DNA of 47,251 nucleotides from Aeromicrobium sp. IC_218 (GTDB taxonomy: Bacteria; Actinomycetota; Actinomycetes; Propionibacteriales; Nocardioidaceae), in contig NZ_SJXM01000019.1 of assembly GCF_004336805.1 (NCBI RefSeq), positions 1 to 47,251 of the forward strand, read 5' to 3'. Shown in pieces: positions 16,199 through 23,189 of the stretch (position 1 is its first letter; each line of letters begins with the position of its first letter). The notes below the pieces were generated by a model, which saw only the letters and a list, made by a program, of their open reading frames with translations, searched no databases and was not told the origin of the DNA. Position numbers and translations under genes: made by a program.

Positions 16199-16966
16199 GT
16201 GCCGACCGACGACGACGCCCGCCTCGCCGCGGAGCTGGTCACGCAGGCCGCCGCCCTCGCGGCGGGCATGCGGGCCGGTGCCGCCCTCACCATCTCCCGC
16301 AAGACGTCCGTCTCGGACGTCGTGACCGACGCCGACCACGCCGCCGAGGAGCTCGTGCTCGGCACGCTCCTGCGCGAGCGTCCCGACGACGGGGTGCTGG
16401 GCGAGGAGGGCGCCTCGGTCGAGTCGCGCTCCGGGCGCCGCTGGGTCATCGACCCGGTCGACGGCACCTACAACTTCGCCTCCGGATCCGACTACTGGTG
16501 CTCGGCGCTCGCTCTCGTCGACGGTGACGAGGTCGTGCTCGGCGCGGTCGCGCACCACGCCACGGGCAGCGTCGTGGTGGGTGGCCCAGGGCTGCCGACC
16601 ACCCGCGACGGCGAGCCGGTCGGCCCGGTGCACGACGACCCGCTCGAGCTCGTCAGCGCCGGCACCTACCTGCACCCCGGCTTCTTCGGCGAGCCGTCGG
16701 TGCACGACCCGTGGACGCGGGCGGTGTCGCGGCCGGCCACCATCCGCATGCTCGGCTCCGGGTCGATGGACCTGGTCGGCGTGGCCACCGGACGGCTCGG
16801 CAGCTGGTTCCAGCACACGACTCCGTCGTGGGACTGGCTGCCGGGCGCGGCGATCGTCGCCGGGGCCGGCGGCACCACCCGGCAGGTCGAGGTCGGCGGA
16901 CGCACCTGGTCGGTCGCCGGCGGCGCCCGCAGCGTCGCCGAGGTCGTCGCCGCGCTGGAGGGCTGA
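16199..16966 (+). CDS. Inositol monophosphatase family protein
   Basis: A 255-aa member of the lithium-sensitive phosphatase family (IMPase/CysQ/HisN-type). The metal-binding signatures are present: VVTDADHAAEELVLG, GEEGA, WVIDPVDGTYNFASG (DPxDGT, two Asp ligands) and a C-terminal WDWLPGAAIVAGAGG (WDx2aG). It dephosphorylates a small phosphorylated alcohol in a magnesium-dependent reaction; whether this is inositol phosphate, histidinol phosphate or a nucleotide cannot be told. GTG at 16199 follows a TAGCGT box at seven nt and there is no Shine-Dalgarno sequence, so leaderless expression is likely. A Nudix gene follows after three nt. Confidence 0.88.
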   Translation: MPTDDDARLAAELVTQAAALAAGMRAGAALTISRKTSVSDVVTDADHAAEELVLGTLLRERPDDGVLGEEGASVESRSGRRWVIDPVDGTYNFASGSDYWCSALALVDGDEVVLGAVAHHATGSVVVGGPGLPTTRDGEPVGPVHDDPLELVSAGTYLHPGFFGEPSVHDPWTRAVSRPATIRMLGSGSMDLVGVATGRLGSWFQHTTPSWDWLPGAAIVAGAGGTTRQVEVGGRTWSVAGGARSVAEVVAALEG

Positions 16967-16969
16967 GCG

Positions 16970-17377
16970 GTGCCGGTGATCGACGTCGTCGCCTGCCTGG
17001 TCGTGGGCGCGGACGGGCGGGCGCTCATGGTGCGCAAGCGCGGCACCACCGCGTTCATGCAGCCCGGCGGCAAGCCCGAGCCGGGGGAGTCCGGGCTGGA
17101 GGCGTTGCGGCGCGAGCTCGACGAGGAGCTCGGCCTGCGCCTGGCCGAGGACGCGTTCACCTGGGTGGGGGAGTTCGACGAGGACGCCGCCAACGAGCCG
17201 GGCCACCGTGTCCACGCCCGCGTCTGGCGCGCCGACCTGCACGACGAGCACGTCGTCGCGGCCGAGATCGAGGAAGCGCGCTGGATCGACCCCGCCGACC
17301 CCGGCGACGTCGACCTCGCGCCGCTCAGCCGCGAGGTGCTGCTGCCGATCCTGGCCGCGGAGCGCACCGGTTCGTGA
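16970..17377 (+). CDS. Nudix hydrolase
   Basis: A 135-aa single-domain Nudix hydrolase. The Nudix box GGKPEPGESGLEALRRELDE followed by ELGL (residues about 36-59) matches Gx5Ex7REUxEExGU, the magnesium-dependent site that cleaves nucleoside diphosphates linked to another group. VVACLVVGADGRALMVRKRG before it and the VHARVWRADL strand are usual family features. GTG at 16970 lies three nt after the phosphatase stop, so the two form an operon. Substrate is unknown; house-cleaning of damaged nucleotides is common. A long repeat-rich intergenic region follows. Confidence 0.9.
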   Translation: MPVIDVVACLVVGADGRALMVRKRGTTAFMQPGGKPEPGESGLEALRRELDEELGLRLAEDAFTWVGEFDEDAANEPGHRVHARVWRADLHDEHVVAAEIEEARWIDPADPGDVDLAPLSREVLLPILAAERTGS

Positions 17378-17826
17378 GCCTGAGCTCCGTTGCTTGAGCG
17401 CCGCGCTCCCGCTCCTTGAGCGACGGCCCCGCTCCTTGAGCTTGTCGAAAGGAGCCTCGGTGCGTGGTCGCCCGGGGGTTGATGACGAGGCGGTGGGTGC
17501 GTACTCAGGTGGGCCTGTCGGCTCGCCCGGACCCGCTCCTTGAGCTTGTCGAAAGGAGCTTGGGTGCGTGGTCGGGCCGGTCCGTCGGCTCGCCCGAGCC
17601 CCGCTCCTTGAGCTTGTCGAAAGGAGCATTCTCGTGTGGTCGCCCGAGGGGCTGACGACGACGCGGTTGGGTGGGTGACGCGGTGAGTCGGCTCGCCCGA
17701 GTCCCGCTCCTTGAGCTTGCCTCGGTGCCTGGTCGCCCGAGGGGCTGATGACGAGGCGGCTGGGTGCGTGCCCGGGTCGCCTTGTCGGCTCGCCTGAGTA
17801 CCGCTCGCTGAGCTTGTCGAAAGCGC
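17378..17826. repeat. Array of palindromic repeats in a 535-bp gene-free region
   Basis: This region contains no credible gene. It holds three identical 25-bp palindromic units (17431-17455, 17535-17559, 17603-17627) with 7-bp arms GCTCCTT and AAGGAGC around an 11-nt core ending TTGTCGA. There are also incomplete copies at 17411-17422 and 17706-17719, and a variant at 17803-17826 whose arms changed together (CGCT with AGCG). The DNA between units is itself repetitive (GTCGGCTCGCC before each unit, GGTCGCCCG after), giving a degenerate period of about 68-104 bp. Stem conservation suggests the hairpin matters, perhaps as terminator or REP-like element downstream of the Nudix gene. Confidence 0.8.
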
Positions 17827-17833
17827 AAAAATA

Positions 17834-17847
17834 CCCGGAATTCCGGG
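17834..17847. promoter_or_regulatory. 14-bp perfect palindrome upstream of the SOS promoter
   Basis: CCCGGAATTCCGGG is a perfect inverted repeat 10 nt before the -35 box of the HNH gene. It could bind a second regulator or be the last part of the repeat region. Confidence 0.35.
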
Positions 17848-17856
17848 GATTCCGCG

Positions 17857-17885
17857 TTGTTCCTGTCACCACCGCGAGGTAGGAT
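17857..17885 (+). promoter_or_regulatory. Promoter of the HNH gene
   Basis: TTGTTC (17857-17862), a 17-nt spacer and TAGGAT (17880-17885) make a good housekeeping-type promoter. The LexA box starts two nt after the -10 element. Confidence 0.65.
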
Positions 17886-17886
17886 A

Positions 17887-17898
17887 GAACAAACGTTC
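17887..17898. promoter_or_regulatory. LexA (SOS) box
   Basis: GAAC-AAAC-GTTC fits the actinobacterial SOS box GAAC-N4-GTTC, and the right half extends to GTTCGA. Placed right over the transcription start, LexA binding should block transcription until DNA damage. Confidence 0.7.
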
Positions 17899-17912
17899 GA
17901 CGGGGGTTTCGG

Positions 17913-19223
17913 ATGATCAGCGACCAGGTTCAGGCACTGCTGGAGGAGTCCAGCGCGCTCGAGCCGTGGACGCTGACGGACCGTGAGATCCGCGCTGAGC
18001 TGCAGGCCGCCGCCCAGGCTGCGGCCGCGCTCCAAGCGTTGACCGTCCGACTCACGGCGGCAGCGGCGGACCGGGGTCTCCCACGTGAGGACGGCTGCAC
18101 CTCCCCGACGGTGTGGCTGGCCAGCACCACGAACGTCTCTCGTCGCGAGGCCTCGAAGCTCGTGTCGCTGACCCGACTCGACCCCACGCGCGGCGCCGTC
18201 ACCCGCGAGCGCTGGGACGCCGGTCAGCTCACCACCGAGCAGGCCCACAACATCCTCAAGGCACTCGACCAGCTTCCGGAGTGGTTCGTGGACGAGCAGC
18301 ACGACGACGCCGAAGCCACCCTGCTGGAGCACGCTCGCGAGTTCGGGGCGGACGACCTGCGCCGGCTCGCGAACCGCATCGTCGAGGTCGTCGATCCCGA
18401 CTCCGCCGACGAGATCATCGGCGCTCAGCTGGAGCGCCAGGAGAAGCAGGCCTGGAACGAGACGCACCTGTCGATCATCCGGATGGGCAAGGGTCGGTCG
18501 TCCATCCGCGGGGTCCTGCCGGACATGCAGGCCGACATGCTCAGGACCGTCCTCGAAGGACTTGCCTCACCGCGACGCGATGGGGCGGTCTTCCGGGACG
18601 TCGACGGCGAGCACTCCGACCTAGAGTTCGGCCGCCTCGACCACGCCCGTCGCATGGGACTCGCCCTCTGCGAGCTCGTCGAGCACCTGCCCCAGGACGC
18701 GTTCCCGCAGGCCGGCGGTGTTGCGGCCACGGTGACCATCTCGATGGAGCACGACGCCCTGGTCCGTGACCTGGGCCGGGCGATGCTCTCCACCGACACC
18801 GGACTCTCCGCCTCCCAAGCACGGCGCCTGGCCTGCAACGCGGGTCTGATCCCCGTGGTTCTCGGCGGCGCGAGCCAGCCGCTCGACGTCGGTCAGCAGA
18901 GGCGTCTCCACGACAGGTCCCAGCGCATCGCCCTTACGAAGCGGGACGGCGGCTGTTCGTGGAAGGGCTGCGACCGGCCACCCGGCTGGTGCGAAGCCCA
19001 CCACCTCAAGCCATGGAGTGAAGGTGGTGACACGAGCATCGACAACGGTGCCCTGTTCTGCTTCTTCCATCACCACCTGCTCCACGACTCCGACTGGTCA
19101 GCGCGCTTGGCGATGGACGGCGTCGTCGAAGTCATCCCGCCACCCCGGATCGATCCACGACAGCGGCCGCTGCGCCACGCCCGCCACGTCAAGCACCGAC
19201 CCCGAGTCGTGGAACCCGCCTGA
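17913..19223 (+). CDS. DUF222/HNH endonuclease domain protein (13E12-type)
   Basis: A 436-aa protein of the DUF222 plus HNH family, which is abundant in actinobacteria and includes the mycobacterial 13E12-repeat proteins. The helical DUF222 region covers about residues 10-300 (SRREASKLVSLTRLD, then QLTTEQAHNILKALDQLP). The C-terminal HNH nuclease site spans about 345-390: CSWKGCDRPPGWCEAHHLKP, then DNGALFCFFHHHLLH, giving the paired Cys, His-His, Asn and His. A typical promoter overlapped by a LexA box predicts induction by DNA damage, as reported for 13E12 genes of Mycobacterium tuberculosis. ATG 17913 has GGGGG upstream. The DNA target and biological role of this family remain unclear. Confidence 0.88.
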   Translation: MISDQVQALLEESSALEPWTLTDREIRAELQAAAQAAAALQALTVRLTAAAADRGLPREDGCTSPTVWLASTTNVSRREASKLVSLTRLDPTRGAVTRERWDAGQLTTEQAHNILKALDQLPEWFVDEQHDDAEATLLEHAREFGADDLRRLANRIVEVVDPDSADEIIGAQLERQEKQAWNETHLSIIRMGKGRSSIRGVLPDMQADMLRTVLEGLASPRRDGAVFRDVDGEHSDLEFGRLDHARRMGLALCELVEHLPQDAFPQAGGVAATVTISMEHDALVRDLGRAMLSTDTGLSASQARRLACNAGLIPVVLGGASQPLDVGQQRRLHDRSQRIALTKRDGGCSWKGCDRPPGWCEAHHLKPWSEGGDTSIDNGALFCFFHHHLLHDSDWSARLAMDGVVEVIPPPRIDPRQRPLRHARHVKHRPRVVEPA

Positions 19224-19228
19224 CCCCC

Positions 19229-19252
19229 GCTGCCTGAGCTCGTCAAAGGTCC
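19229..19252. repeat. Degenerate copy of the palindromic repeat
   Basis: GCTGCCTGAGCTCGTCAAAG and the next four nt resemble the units at 17431-17627, with several changes that weaken the stem. It lies between the convergent ends of the HNH and MarR genes. Confidence 0.5.
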
Positions 19253-19256
19253 TGGC

Positions 19257-19754
19257 TCAGCGCTCGAGGTTGTCCAGCACGCTCGCGTTCATCCGGCCAT
19301 CGGGGTCCAGGCGGGTCAGGATCGCCGCGCTCGCCTCGCCCACGGCGCGCAGCTGCTCGGGGGTGAGGGCGTCCACGACCAGCTCACGGACCGTGCGGAC
19401 GTGGCCGGGGGCCGACTCCTGGATCTTGGCCAGGCCCTCGTCGGTGAGCGTGGCCTCGATGGCGCGGCGGTCGTCGTCGGCCTGGCAGCGGCTGACGTAG
19501 CCGCGGGCGACCAGGCGCTTCACGACGTGGGAGAGGCGGGGGAGGCTGGCGTTGGTCTGCGAGGCCAGCTCCGTCATCCGCAGGGTGCGGTCCGGGGCGT
19601 CGGACAGCATCGCCAGCGTGAAGTACTCGAAGTGGCTCAGGCCGGCGTCGCGCTGCAGCTGCGTGTCCAGGGCGCCCGGGAGCATCTCGACGACCGCGAT
19701 GAGTCGCACCCACGAGCGCAGCTCGTCGGGCGTGAGCCAGGGGGTCTGCGTCAT
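19257..19754 (-). CDS. MarR family transcriptional regulator
   Basis: A 165-aa winged helix-turn-helix regulator. LSHFEYFTLAMLSDAP, LRMTELASQTNASLPRLSHV and the wing KRLVARGYVSRCQADDDRRA are classic MarR segments, followed by the dimerising C-terminal helices. Such proteins are dimers that usually repress neighbouring genes until a small ligand binds. The ATG at 19754 lies seven nt after a TAGGCT -10 box, so the mRNA is probably leaderless. The gene is divergent from a spermidine-synthase-like gene, with a palindrome central to both promoters, which suggests it controls itself and that neighbour. The ligand is unknown. Confidence 0.9.
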   Translation of the reverse strand: MTQTPWLTPDELRSWVRLIAVVEMLPGALDTQLQRDAGLSHFEYFTLAMLSDAPDRTLRMTELASQTNASLPRLSHVVKRLVARGYVSRCQADDDRRAIEATLTDEGLAKIQESAPGHVRTVRELVVDALTPEQLRAVGEASAAILTRLDPDGRMNASVLDNLER

Positions 19755-19761
19755 GACGGGG

Positions 19762-19767
19762 AGCCTA
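19762..19767 (-). promoter_or_regulatory. Leaderless-type -10 box of marR
   Basis: TAGGCT on the minus strand, seven nt before ATG 19754. Confidence 0.55.
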
Positions 19768-19773
19768 CCCGGG

Positions 19774-19793
19774 ATGGTTGCCTGCTAAACCAT
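19774..19793. promoter_or_regulatory. Candidate MarR operator
   Basis: ATGGTT-N8-AACCAT is a perfect inverted repeat midway between the two divergent -10 boxes. It covers the position where both -35 elements must lie (around 19785-19790), so one bound dimer could block both promoters. Confidence 0.5.
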
Positions 19794-19807
19794 CTTCGGG
19801 AAGTCCG

Positions 19808-19813
19808 TACGAT
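19808..19813 (+). promoter_or_regulatory. Leaderless-type -10 box of the spermidine-synthase-like gene
   Basis: TACGAT lies six nt before GTG 19820. Confidence 0.5.
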
Positions 19814-19819
19814 GCAGCC

Positions 19820-20632
19820 GTGACCGACGACCGCGAGCTGGTGCCCGACGGAGCCCGGCCCTCGGCGTACGTGCTCCGGGTCGGTGGCGCCGACCAGTCC
19901 CACGTCGACCTCGACGACCCCACCTACCTGGCCTTCGACTACGTGCGCCGCATCGGCGACGTGCTCGACGCGATCGAGCCGGCCGGCGAGCCGCTGCGGA
20001 TCGTGCACGTCGGGGGAGCGGGGATGACGCTGGCGCGGTACGTCGCGGCGACGCGCCCCCGCTCGTCCCAGGTCGTGCTGGAGCCGGACGAGTCGCTGAC
20101 CGCGTTCGTCCGCGAGCAGCTGCCGCTCCCGCGGCGCAGCGGCATCAAGGTGCGCGGGGTCGACGGACGCTCGGGGCTCGCCGCGTTCCCCGACGACTCC
20201 GTCGACGTGGTCGTGGTGGACGCCTTCGCGGCCGCTCGTGTGCCGGCCGAGCTCACGACCCGTGAGGCGCTGGCCGACCTCCGCCGCGTGCTGCGCGGCA
20301 CCGGCGTCGTCGCGCTCAACCTCGCCGACCGGGCGCCGTTCGGCTACACCCGGCGGGTCGTCGCCGGCCTGCGCGCCGAGGTCGGCGACGTGCTGCTGTC
20401 CGCCGAGCCGGGGACGCTCGCCGGACGTCGCTTCGGCAACGTGCTCGCCGTCGCCTCGCCCGCCCCGCTGCCCGTCGCGTCCCTGCAGCGCCGAGCGGCC
20501 GGGTCGCCGCTGCCGTACCGCGTGCTCGAGGGCCACGCCGTCGACGACCGCGTCGGGAAGGGCGTGCCGTTCACCGACGCGGACGCCGAGGCGTCGCCAC
20601 CTCCACCGGGCGGTGCGACCTACTTCGCCTGA
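19820..20632 (+). CDS. Spermidine synthase-like methyltransferase-fold protein
   Basis: A 270-aa protein with the Rossmann fold shared by spermidine synthases and SAM-dependent methyltransferases. IVHVGGAGMTLARYV is the glycine-rich nucleotide loop, VVLEPDESLT the acidic strand-2 end and DVVVVDAFAAARVP the strand-4 motif. The usual aminopropyltransferase GGGDG loop is altered to GGAG and no polyamine-binding Asp/Tyr set is obvious, so a true spermidine synthase activity is doubtful. GTG start at 19820 follows a -10 box directly. It is divergent from, and probably regulated by, the MarR protein. The convergent aminotransferase gene ends 3 nt after it. Confidence 0.75.
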   Translation: MTDDRELVPDGARPSAYVLRVGGADQSHVDLDDPTYLAFDYVRRIGDVLDAIEPAGEPLRIVHVGGAGMTLARYVAATRPRSSQVVLEPDESLTAFVREQLPLPRRSGIKVRGVDGRSGLAAFPDDSVDVVVVDAFAAARVPAELTTREALADLRRVLRGTGVVALNLADRAPFGYTRRVVAGLRAEVGDVLLSAEPGTLAGRRFGNVLAVASPAPLPVASLQRRAAGSPLPYRVLEGHAVDDRVGKGVPFTDADAEASPPPPGGATYFA

Positions 20633-20635
20633 GGC

Positions 20636-21838
20636 TCAGGCGTCGAGGGCGCGCTCCAGGGCGTCGAGCGCGTGGTCGAGCTCGTCCTCGGTGATGACCA
20701 GCGGGGGAGCGACGCGCAGCGTCCGCAGGTGCGTCTCCTTGCACAGCACGCCCTCGTCGCGCAGCGCCATGGACACCTCACGACCGGTCTTGTGCGTCGG
20801 CTCGATGTCAACGCCGGCCCACAGACCGCGGCCGCGCACGGCGGCGACTCCGTGGCCGACCATGTCGCCCAGCCGGCGGTGCAGGTGCTCGCCGAGCTTG
20901 CGCGAGCGCTCCTGGAACTCGCCGGTGCGCAGCAGCTCCACGACGGCGCTGCCCACGGCGCAGGCGAGCGGGTTGCCGCCGAACGTCGACCCGTGCTGGC
21001 CGGGCTTGAGCACGCCGAGCACGTCGCCGCGCCCGACGACGGCCGACACCGGCACGATGCCGCCGCCCAGCGCCTTGCCCAGCGTGTAGAGGTCGGCCTG
21101 GACGCCCTCGTGGTCGAGGGCCAGCAGCTCGCCGGTGCGGGCGAGCCCCGACTGCACCTCGTCGGCGACCAGCAGGACGTCGTGCTCGTCGCACGCCGCA
21201 CGGACGTCCGCCCAGAAGCCCTCGGGCGGCACGACGACGCCGGCCTCGCCCTGGATCGGCTCCATCAGCACGGCCGCCGTGTTGGGTCCGATCGCGTCGC
21301 GCACGGCCTGGGCGTCGCCGAACGGCACCGTGACGAAGCCGGGCGTGAACGGTCCGTAGTTGTCGTGGGCGACCGGGTCGTCGGAGAAGGACACGATCGT
21401 GGTGGTGCGGCCGTGGAAGTTGTTGCTCGCGACGATGATCTCGGCGCTGTCGTAGGCGACGCCCTTGACCTCGTACGCCCACTTGCGGGCCACCTTGATC
21501 GCCGACTCGACGGCCTCGGCGCCGGTGTTCATGGTGAGCACCATGTCGGTGCCGGTCAGCTCGGCCAGGTCGCGGCAGAACGCGCCGAACTGGTCGTTGT
21601 GGAAGGCCCGGGACGTGAGGGTGAGCCGGTCCAGCTGCTCGTGGGCGGCGGCCACCAGGGCGGGATGGCGGTGCCCGAAGTTCAGGGCCGAGTAGCCCGA
21701 CAGGAAGTCCAGGTAGCGGCGGCCCTCGACGTCGGTGACGTAGGCACCTTCGGCACGGGCCACCACGACGGGCAGCGGGTGGTAGTTGTGGGCACCCCAC
21801 TGCTCGTCGAGGGTGATGTACGCGGCTGAGCTCGTCAT
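20636..21838 (-). CDS. rocD: Ornithine--oxo-acid aminotransferase
   Basis: A 400-aa class-III PLP aminotransferase. It moves the delta-amino group of ornithine to 2-oxoglutarate, giving glutamate semialdehyde for proline or glutamate. Diagnostic stretches are FLSGYSALNFGHRHP, MNTGAEAVESAIKVARKWAY, NNFHGRTTT, EPIQGEAGVVVPP, LLVADEVQSGLARTG and TLGKALGGGIVPVSAV, where the Lys forms the Schiff base. The N-terminal YITLDEQWGAHNYHPLPVV is specific to ornithine aminotransferases rather than acetylornithine or GABA enzymes. Length is normal. ATG 21838 is preceded by GGGGG. No ornithine-pathway partner is adjacent. Confidence 0.92.
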   Translation of the reverse strand: MTSSAAYITLDEQWGAHNYHPLPVVVARAEGAYVTDVEGRRYLDFLSGYSALNFGHRHPALVAAAHEQLDRLTLTSRAFHNDQFGAFCRDLAELTGTDMVLTMNTGAEAVESAIKVARKWAYEVKGVAYDSAEIIVASNNFHGRTTTIVSFSDDPVAHDNYGPFTPGFVTVPFGDAQAVRDAIGPNTAAVLMEPIQGEAGVVVPPEGFWADVRAACDEHDVLLVADEVQSGLARTGELLALDHEGVQADLYTLGKALGGGIVPVSAVVGRGDVLGVLKPGQHGSTFGGNPLACAVGSAVVELLRTGEFQERSRKLGEHLHRRLGDMVGHGVAAVRGRGLWAGVDIEPTHKTGREVSMALRDEGVLCKETHLRTLRVAPPLVITEDELDHALDALERALDA

Positions 21839-21878
21839 GCCCCCACGGTCGCGGACTCGTCGGCGCAAGTCCAGGCCC

Positions 21879-21894
21879 CCGGCCACCTGGCCGG
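21879..21894. promoter_or_regulatory. 16-bp palindrome between rocD and the copper locus
   Basis: CCGGCCA-CC-TGGCCGG is a perfect inverted repeat at about the -35 position of the plus-strand promoter. The very high G+C makes chance occurrence plausible. Confidence 0.25.
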
Positions 21895-21912
21895 GCCGGC
21901 GAGCCCGCCGCC

Positions 21913-21918
21913 TATGCT
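21913..21918 (+). promoter_or_regulatory. Leaderless-type -10 box of the copper locus
   Basis: TATGCT lies seven nt before GTG 21926; a good -10 match in the leaderless position. Confidence 0.55.
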
Positions 21919-21925
21919 CGGGGCC

Positions 21926-22444
21926 GTGGACCTTCCCGGCGTCAGCGTGCCGACCGCACGCCTGCTGCGGCTCGTGCGAGCCGTCGCGGCGGCCGTCGTG
22001 TGCGTGGTCACGGCCACGGGCGTCCACGTCGCGATGGGTGGCGCCGCCTCCGCGGTCTCGGTCGCCGTCGTCCTCGCCGGGGTCGTCGCCGTCGCGTACG
22101 CCCTCGGCGGCCGCCGGCTCACCGCCGGCCAGATGACCGGCCTGCTGCTGCTCGCCCAGGCGGTCGTCCACACCTCCGGCGGCTCGATGGAGGTCGGCGG
22201 TCCGGCGATGCTCGCCGGGCACGTCGTCGCCACCGCGGTCAGCGCCGTCGTGCTGACCAGCGGCGAGGCCGCCTGCTGGCGGCTCGTCGAGCTGCTCGGC
22301 CTGGCCGTCGTCCGGCTCCTGGCGGACGTCCGCCCGCTGCCCGCCACCGCCCGGCTCGCCGCCATCGACGCGCACCCGCGTCCGGTGCTGGCCGTGCGCC
22401 GCACGCCCCGGGTCCTTCGCGGTCCTCCGGCCGGTCCCTGCTGA
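21926..22444 (+). CDS. Polytopic membrane protein of unknown function in the copper locus
   Basis: A 172-aa protein with about four or five hydrophobic helices (for example VRAVAAAVVCVVTATGVHV, MTGLLLLAQAVVH and AGHVVATAVSAVVL). It has a few possible metal ligands in or near the membrane (GVHVAMGG, QAVVHTSGGSMEV, LAGHVV) and a basic C-terminal tail. I do not recognise the family. GTG at 21926 is preferred over the ATG at 21914 because the latter lies inside the TATGCT -10 box. It precedes ycnI, copC and copD by 31 nt and is probably cotranscribed, so a part in copper handling is likely by context only. Confidence 0.6.
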   Translation: MDLPGVSVPTARLLRLVRAVAAAVVCVVTATGVHVAMGGAASAVSVAVVLAGVVAVAYALGGRRLTAGQMTGLLLLAQAVVHTSGGSMEVGGPAMLAGHVVATAVSAVVLTSGEAACWRLVELLGLAVVRLLADVRPLPATARLAAIDAHPRPVLAVRRTPRVLRGPPAGPC

Positions 22445-22475
22445 CCGACCGAACCGCACCCATCGAAGGAAACCC

Positions 22476-23189
22476 ATGAAGCGCACCACCCGTGCGCGGC
22501 TGGCCGCTGCCGTCCTCGGCACCGCCGTCGTGCTCGTCCCGTCCACCGCGTCCGCCCACGTGACCGTCTCGTCGCCCGACGCCGCCCAGGGCGGCTACGG
22601 CAAGCTCGTCCTGCGCGTGCCGAACGAGTCAGACACCGCCGCCACCACGAGGCTGACCGTCACCTTCCCGACCGACACGCCCGTCACCTCGATCCGCACC
22701 CAGCCCAAGCCGGGCTGGACGGCGAAGGTCGTCATGACGAAGCTCGACGAGCCGGTCGAGGTCGGCGACCTCACCGTCACCGAGGTGGTGGGCTCGGTCG
22801 TCTACACCGCCACCGCCGGAGGCATCGGGGTCGGCCAGTTCGACGAGTTCCAGCTCTCCGGCGGTCCGCTGCCCGAGACCGACACCCTCGTCCTGCCCAC
22901 CAAGCAGGAGTACGCCGACGGCGAGGTGGCCGACTGGTCGCAGGTGGCGACGGGAGACGAGGAGCCCGAGAAGCCGGCCCCGACGCTGGCGCTCGCCGCG
23001 GCCTCCGACGACGGCCACGGTGGCCACGGCGCGCCCGCCGACACCGAGGGCGACGAGGCGGCCGGGTCGTCCGACGACGGCACGGACACGCTGGCCCGCG
23101 TCCTCGGCGGCCTCGGCCTGGTCGTGGGCGTCGGCGGCGTGGCTTTGGCGCTGCGGGAGAATCGACGTCGTGCGCGTACCGACTCCTGA
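22476..23189 (+). CDS. ycnI: YcnI-type DUF1775 copper-binding protein
   Basis: A 237-aa exported protein. The signal peptide ends STASA-H at residue 27, leaving an N-terminal His (HVTVSSPDAAQGGYGKL) that in YcnI proteins joins in copper(II) binding. PKPGWTAKV carries the conserved Trp and the beta-sandwich DUF1775 domain runs to about residue 155. A His/Gly- and Asp-rich linker (DDGHGGHGAP) and one C-terminal membrane helix with an RRRAR anchor follow. It is thought to be a copper metallochaperone at the outer face of the membrane. Its last 20 nt overlap copC. AAGGAAA lies upstream of ATG 22476. Confidence 0.9.
   Translation: MKRTTRARLAAAVLGTAVVLVPSTASAHVTVSSPDAAQGGYGKLVLRVPNESDTAATTRLTVTFPTDTPVTSIRTQPKPGWTAKVVMTKLDEPVEVGDLTVTEVVGSVVYTATAGGIGVGQFDEFQLSGGPLPETDTLVLPTKQEYADGEVADWSQVATGDEEPEKPAPTLALAAASDDGHGGHGAPADTEGDEAAGSSDDGTDTLARVLGGLGLVVGVGGVALALRENRRRARTDS

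Noticed and set aside
17411..17826. Palindromic array considered as a CRISPR array
   Set aside because: Repeat spacing is irregular (68-104 bp), the intervening DNA is repeated rather than unique, units are degenerate and there are no cas genes.
14615..17872. Upstream extension of the kinase frame through the phosphatase, Nudix and repeat region
   Set aside because: The extension is antisense to two real genes and reads through the repeats; the kinase domain begins right at GTG 16132 with a promoter next to it.
21914..21925. ATG at 21914 as start of the copper-locus membrane protein
   Set aside because: It lies within the TATGCT -10 box, so it would not be on the mRNA.
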